Both the position numbers and the translations under genes were made by a program. The notes under the pieces were generated by a model that did not search any database, was not told the origin of the DNA, and saw nothing but the letters and a program-made list of their open reading frames with translations. DNA of 5,909 bases from an uncultured Thermoanaerobacteraceae bacterium (lineage in GTDB: Bacteria; Bacillota; DSM-12270; Thermacetogeniales; Thermacetogeniaceae), in assembly GCA_937914965.1 (NCBI GenBank), contig CALGIY010000234.1:1-5909 (forward strand), read 5' to 3'. Within the stretch, counting starts at the first letter, position 1. Each line of letters opens with the position of its first letter. Positions 5,209 through 5,909 of this stretch are shown piece after piece.

Positions 5209-5909
5209 GATCGCTATTGTTACTGACAGCACAGCTTACCTTCCTCGTGAGATGAAGGAACAATTTCAAATCGAGGTTATTTCTCTGACCATAAATTTTG
5301 AAGGTGAAAGTTTATCTGAAGAAGGGTTATACGATAACTTTGATGATTTTTATGAGCGACTGCGCCAGGTATCTTATCTTCCTACAACATCACAACCATC
5401 TGTAGGAGATTTTTTGCAGGTCTATGAAAAGTTGGCACAGCGTGTTGAGAGCATTATTTCGATTCACATCACAGAAGGGATCAGTGGGACGGCAAAAACC
5501 GCCCAGGCAGCGGCGGCTATGCTTCCCGATGTGGATATTACCGTGGTCGACACCCGGGCTGCTTCAATAGGTGAATACATGGTTGTGGATGCGGCAGCAC
5601 GAGCGGCTCATGCCGGTTTTACCCGCGATCAGATACTAGACGAGATCGAGTATGTCAAGAACCATATGACACTCTTTTTTATGCCTGCATCACTGGAATA
5701 CTTACACAGAGGTGGGCGTATCGGGGGTGCTGCAGCCCTGGTGGGTTCACTGCTCCAGATCAAGCCGCTCCTTTATTTCAACTGGGATAAAAATAATATC
5801 ATTGACCTTTATGAAAAGGTGAGGACAAAGGAAAAGGGGCTCCGTAGGATGCTCGATAAATTGGATAATGCTTACGAGCGATGCCCACAGCTAAAGACTG
5901 CGGTCGTCC
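5201..5909 (+). CDS. DegV-family fatty-acid-binding protein (FakB-like), 5' part
   Basis: The frame runs off the window end after 236 codons; family members are about 280 residues, so roughly the last 45 are missing. DegV proteins bind a fatty acid in a deep pocket, and characterised FakB members present it to the kinase FakA to form acyl phosphate for phospholipid synthesis. Hallmarks seen are the N-terminal IVTDSTAYLP (5-14), TTSQPS (62-67) with the fatty-acid-headgroup-contacting serine region, the ITEGISGTAKTAQAA segment (90-104), VVDTRAASIGE (115-125), and LEYLHRGGRIGG (165-176) followed by LLQIKPLL (184-191). The ATG at 5201 is the only start, because a TGA at 5186-5188 closes the frame upstream; GAGGGGG (5187-5193) lies 7 nt before it. 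No fakA is in view. Which fatty acid it binds cannot be told from the sequence. Confidence 0.93.
   Translation, partial: MGKIAIVTDSTAYLPREMKEQFQIEVISLTINFEGESLSEEGLYDNFDDFYERLRQVSYLPTTSQPSVGDFLQVYEKLAQRVESIISIHITEGISGTAKTAQAAAAMLPDVDITVVDTRAASIGEYMVVDAAARAAHAGFTRDQILDEIEYVKNHMTLFFMPASLEYLHRGGRIGGAAALVGSLLQIKPLLYFNWDKNNIIDLYEKVRTKEKGLRRMLDKLDNAYERCPQLKTAVV

Overview
The window looks like chromosomal DNA from a Gram-positive Firmicute, most likely a clostridial or Peptococcaceae-type lineage. The evidence is strong GGGAGG-type ribosome binding sites, an rdgB-ysnB gene pair like the Bacillus rph-ysnA-ysnB arrangement, a CshA-type DEAD-box helicase, a DegV-family protein and tRNA genes that encode their own CCA. 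No gene pins down the genus. There are no mobile-element genes, phage genes, CRISPR arrays or toxin-antitoxin pairs.

Layout. At 1-758 are the 3' part of rdgB (XTP/dITP pyrophosphatase) and an overlapping YfcE/YsnB-type metallophosphoesterase. At 822-1209 is a tRNA cluster (Pro-TGG, Gly-TCC, Arg-TCT) with a good promoter in front, a second promoter inside, and an intrinsic terminator behind. It is followed by a decayed copy of the 3' half of the tRNA-Arg gene. At 1346-2919 is a single-gene unit: promoter, cshA-like RNA helicase, strong terminator. Between the convergent genes (2935-2983) is a compact double-hairpin palindromic element that may be a dispersed repeat. At 3044-4648 on the minus strand is a metallo-beta-lactamase/beta-CASP hydrolase of the RNA-processing type. 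Divergent from it is a small gene for a 66-residue acidic, lysine-free protein with a strong ribosome binding site (4795-4995). The window closes with a leader of roughly 110 nt and the first 236 codons of a DegV-family (fatty-acid-binding, FakB-like) gene.

How the genes fit together. Much of the content is housekeeping: nucleotide-pool cleaning (rdgB), tRNA supply, RNA unwinding (cshA) and predicted RNA cleavage (beta-CASP protein). The two RNA genes are convergent and separately transcribed, so a shared role is only a loose inference. I did not find a convincing new multi-gene system. The points most worth a second look are the tRNA-Arg remnant, the palindromic element, the degV leader with its overlapping mini-ORF, and the small unknown gene.
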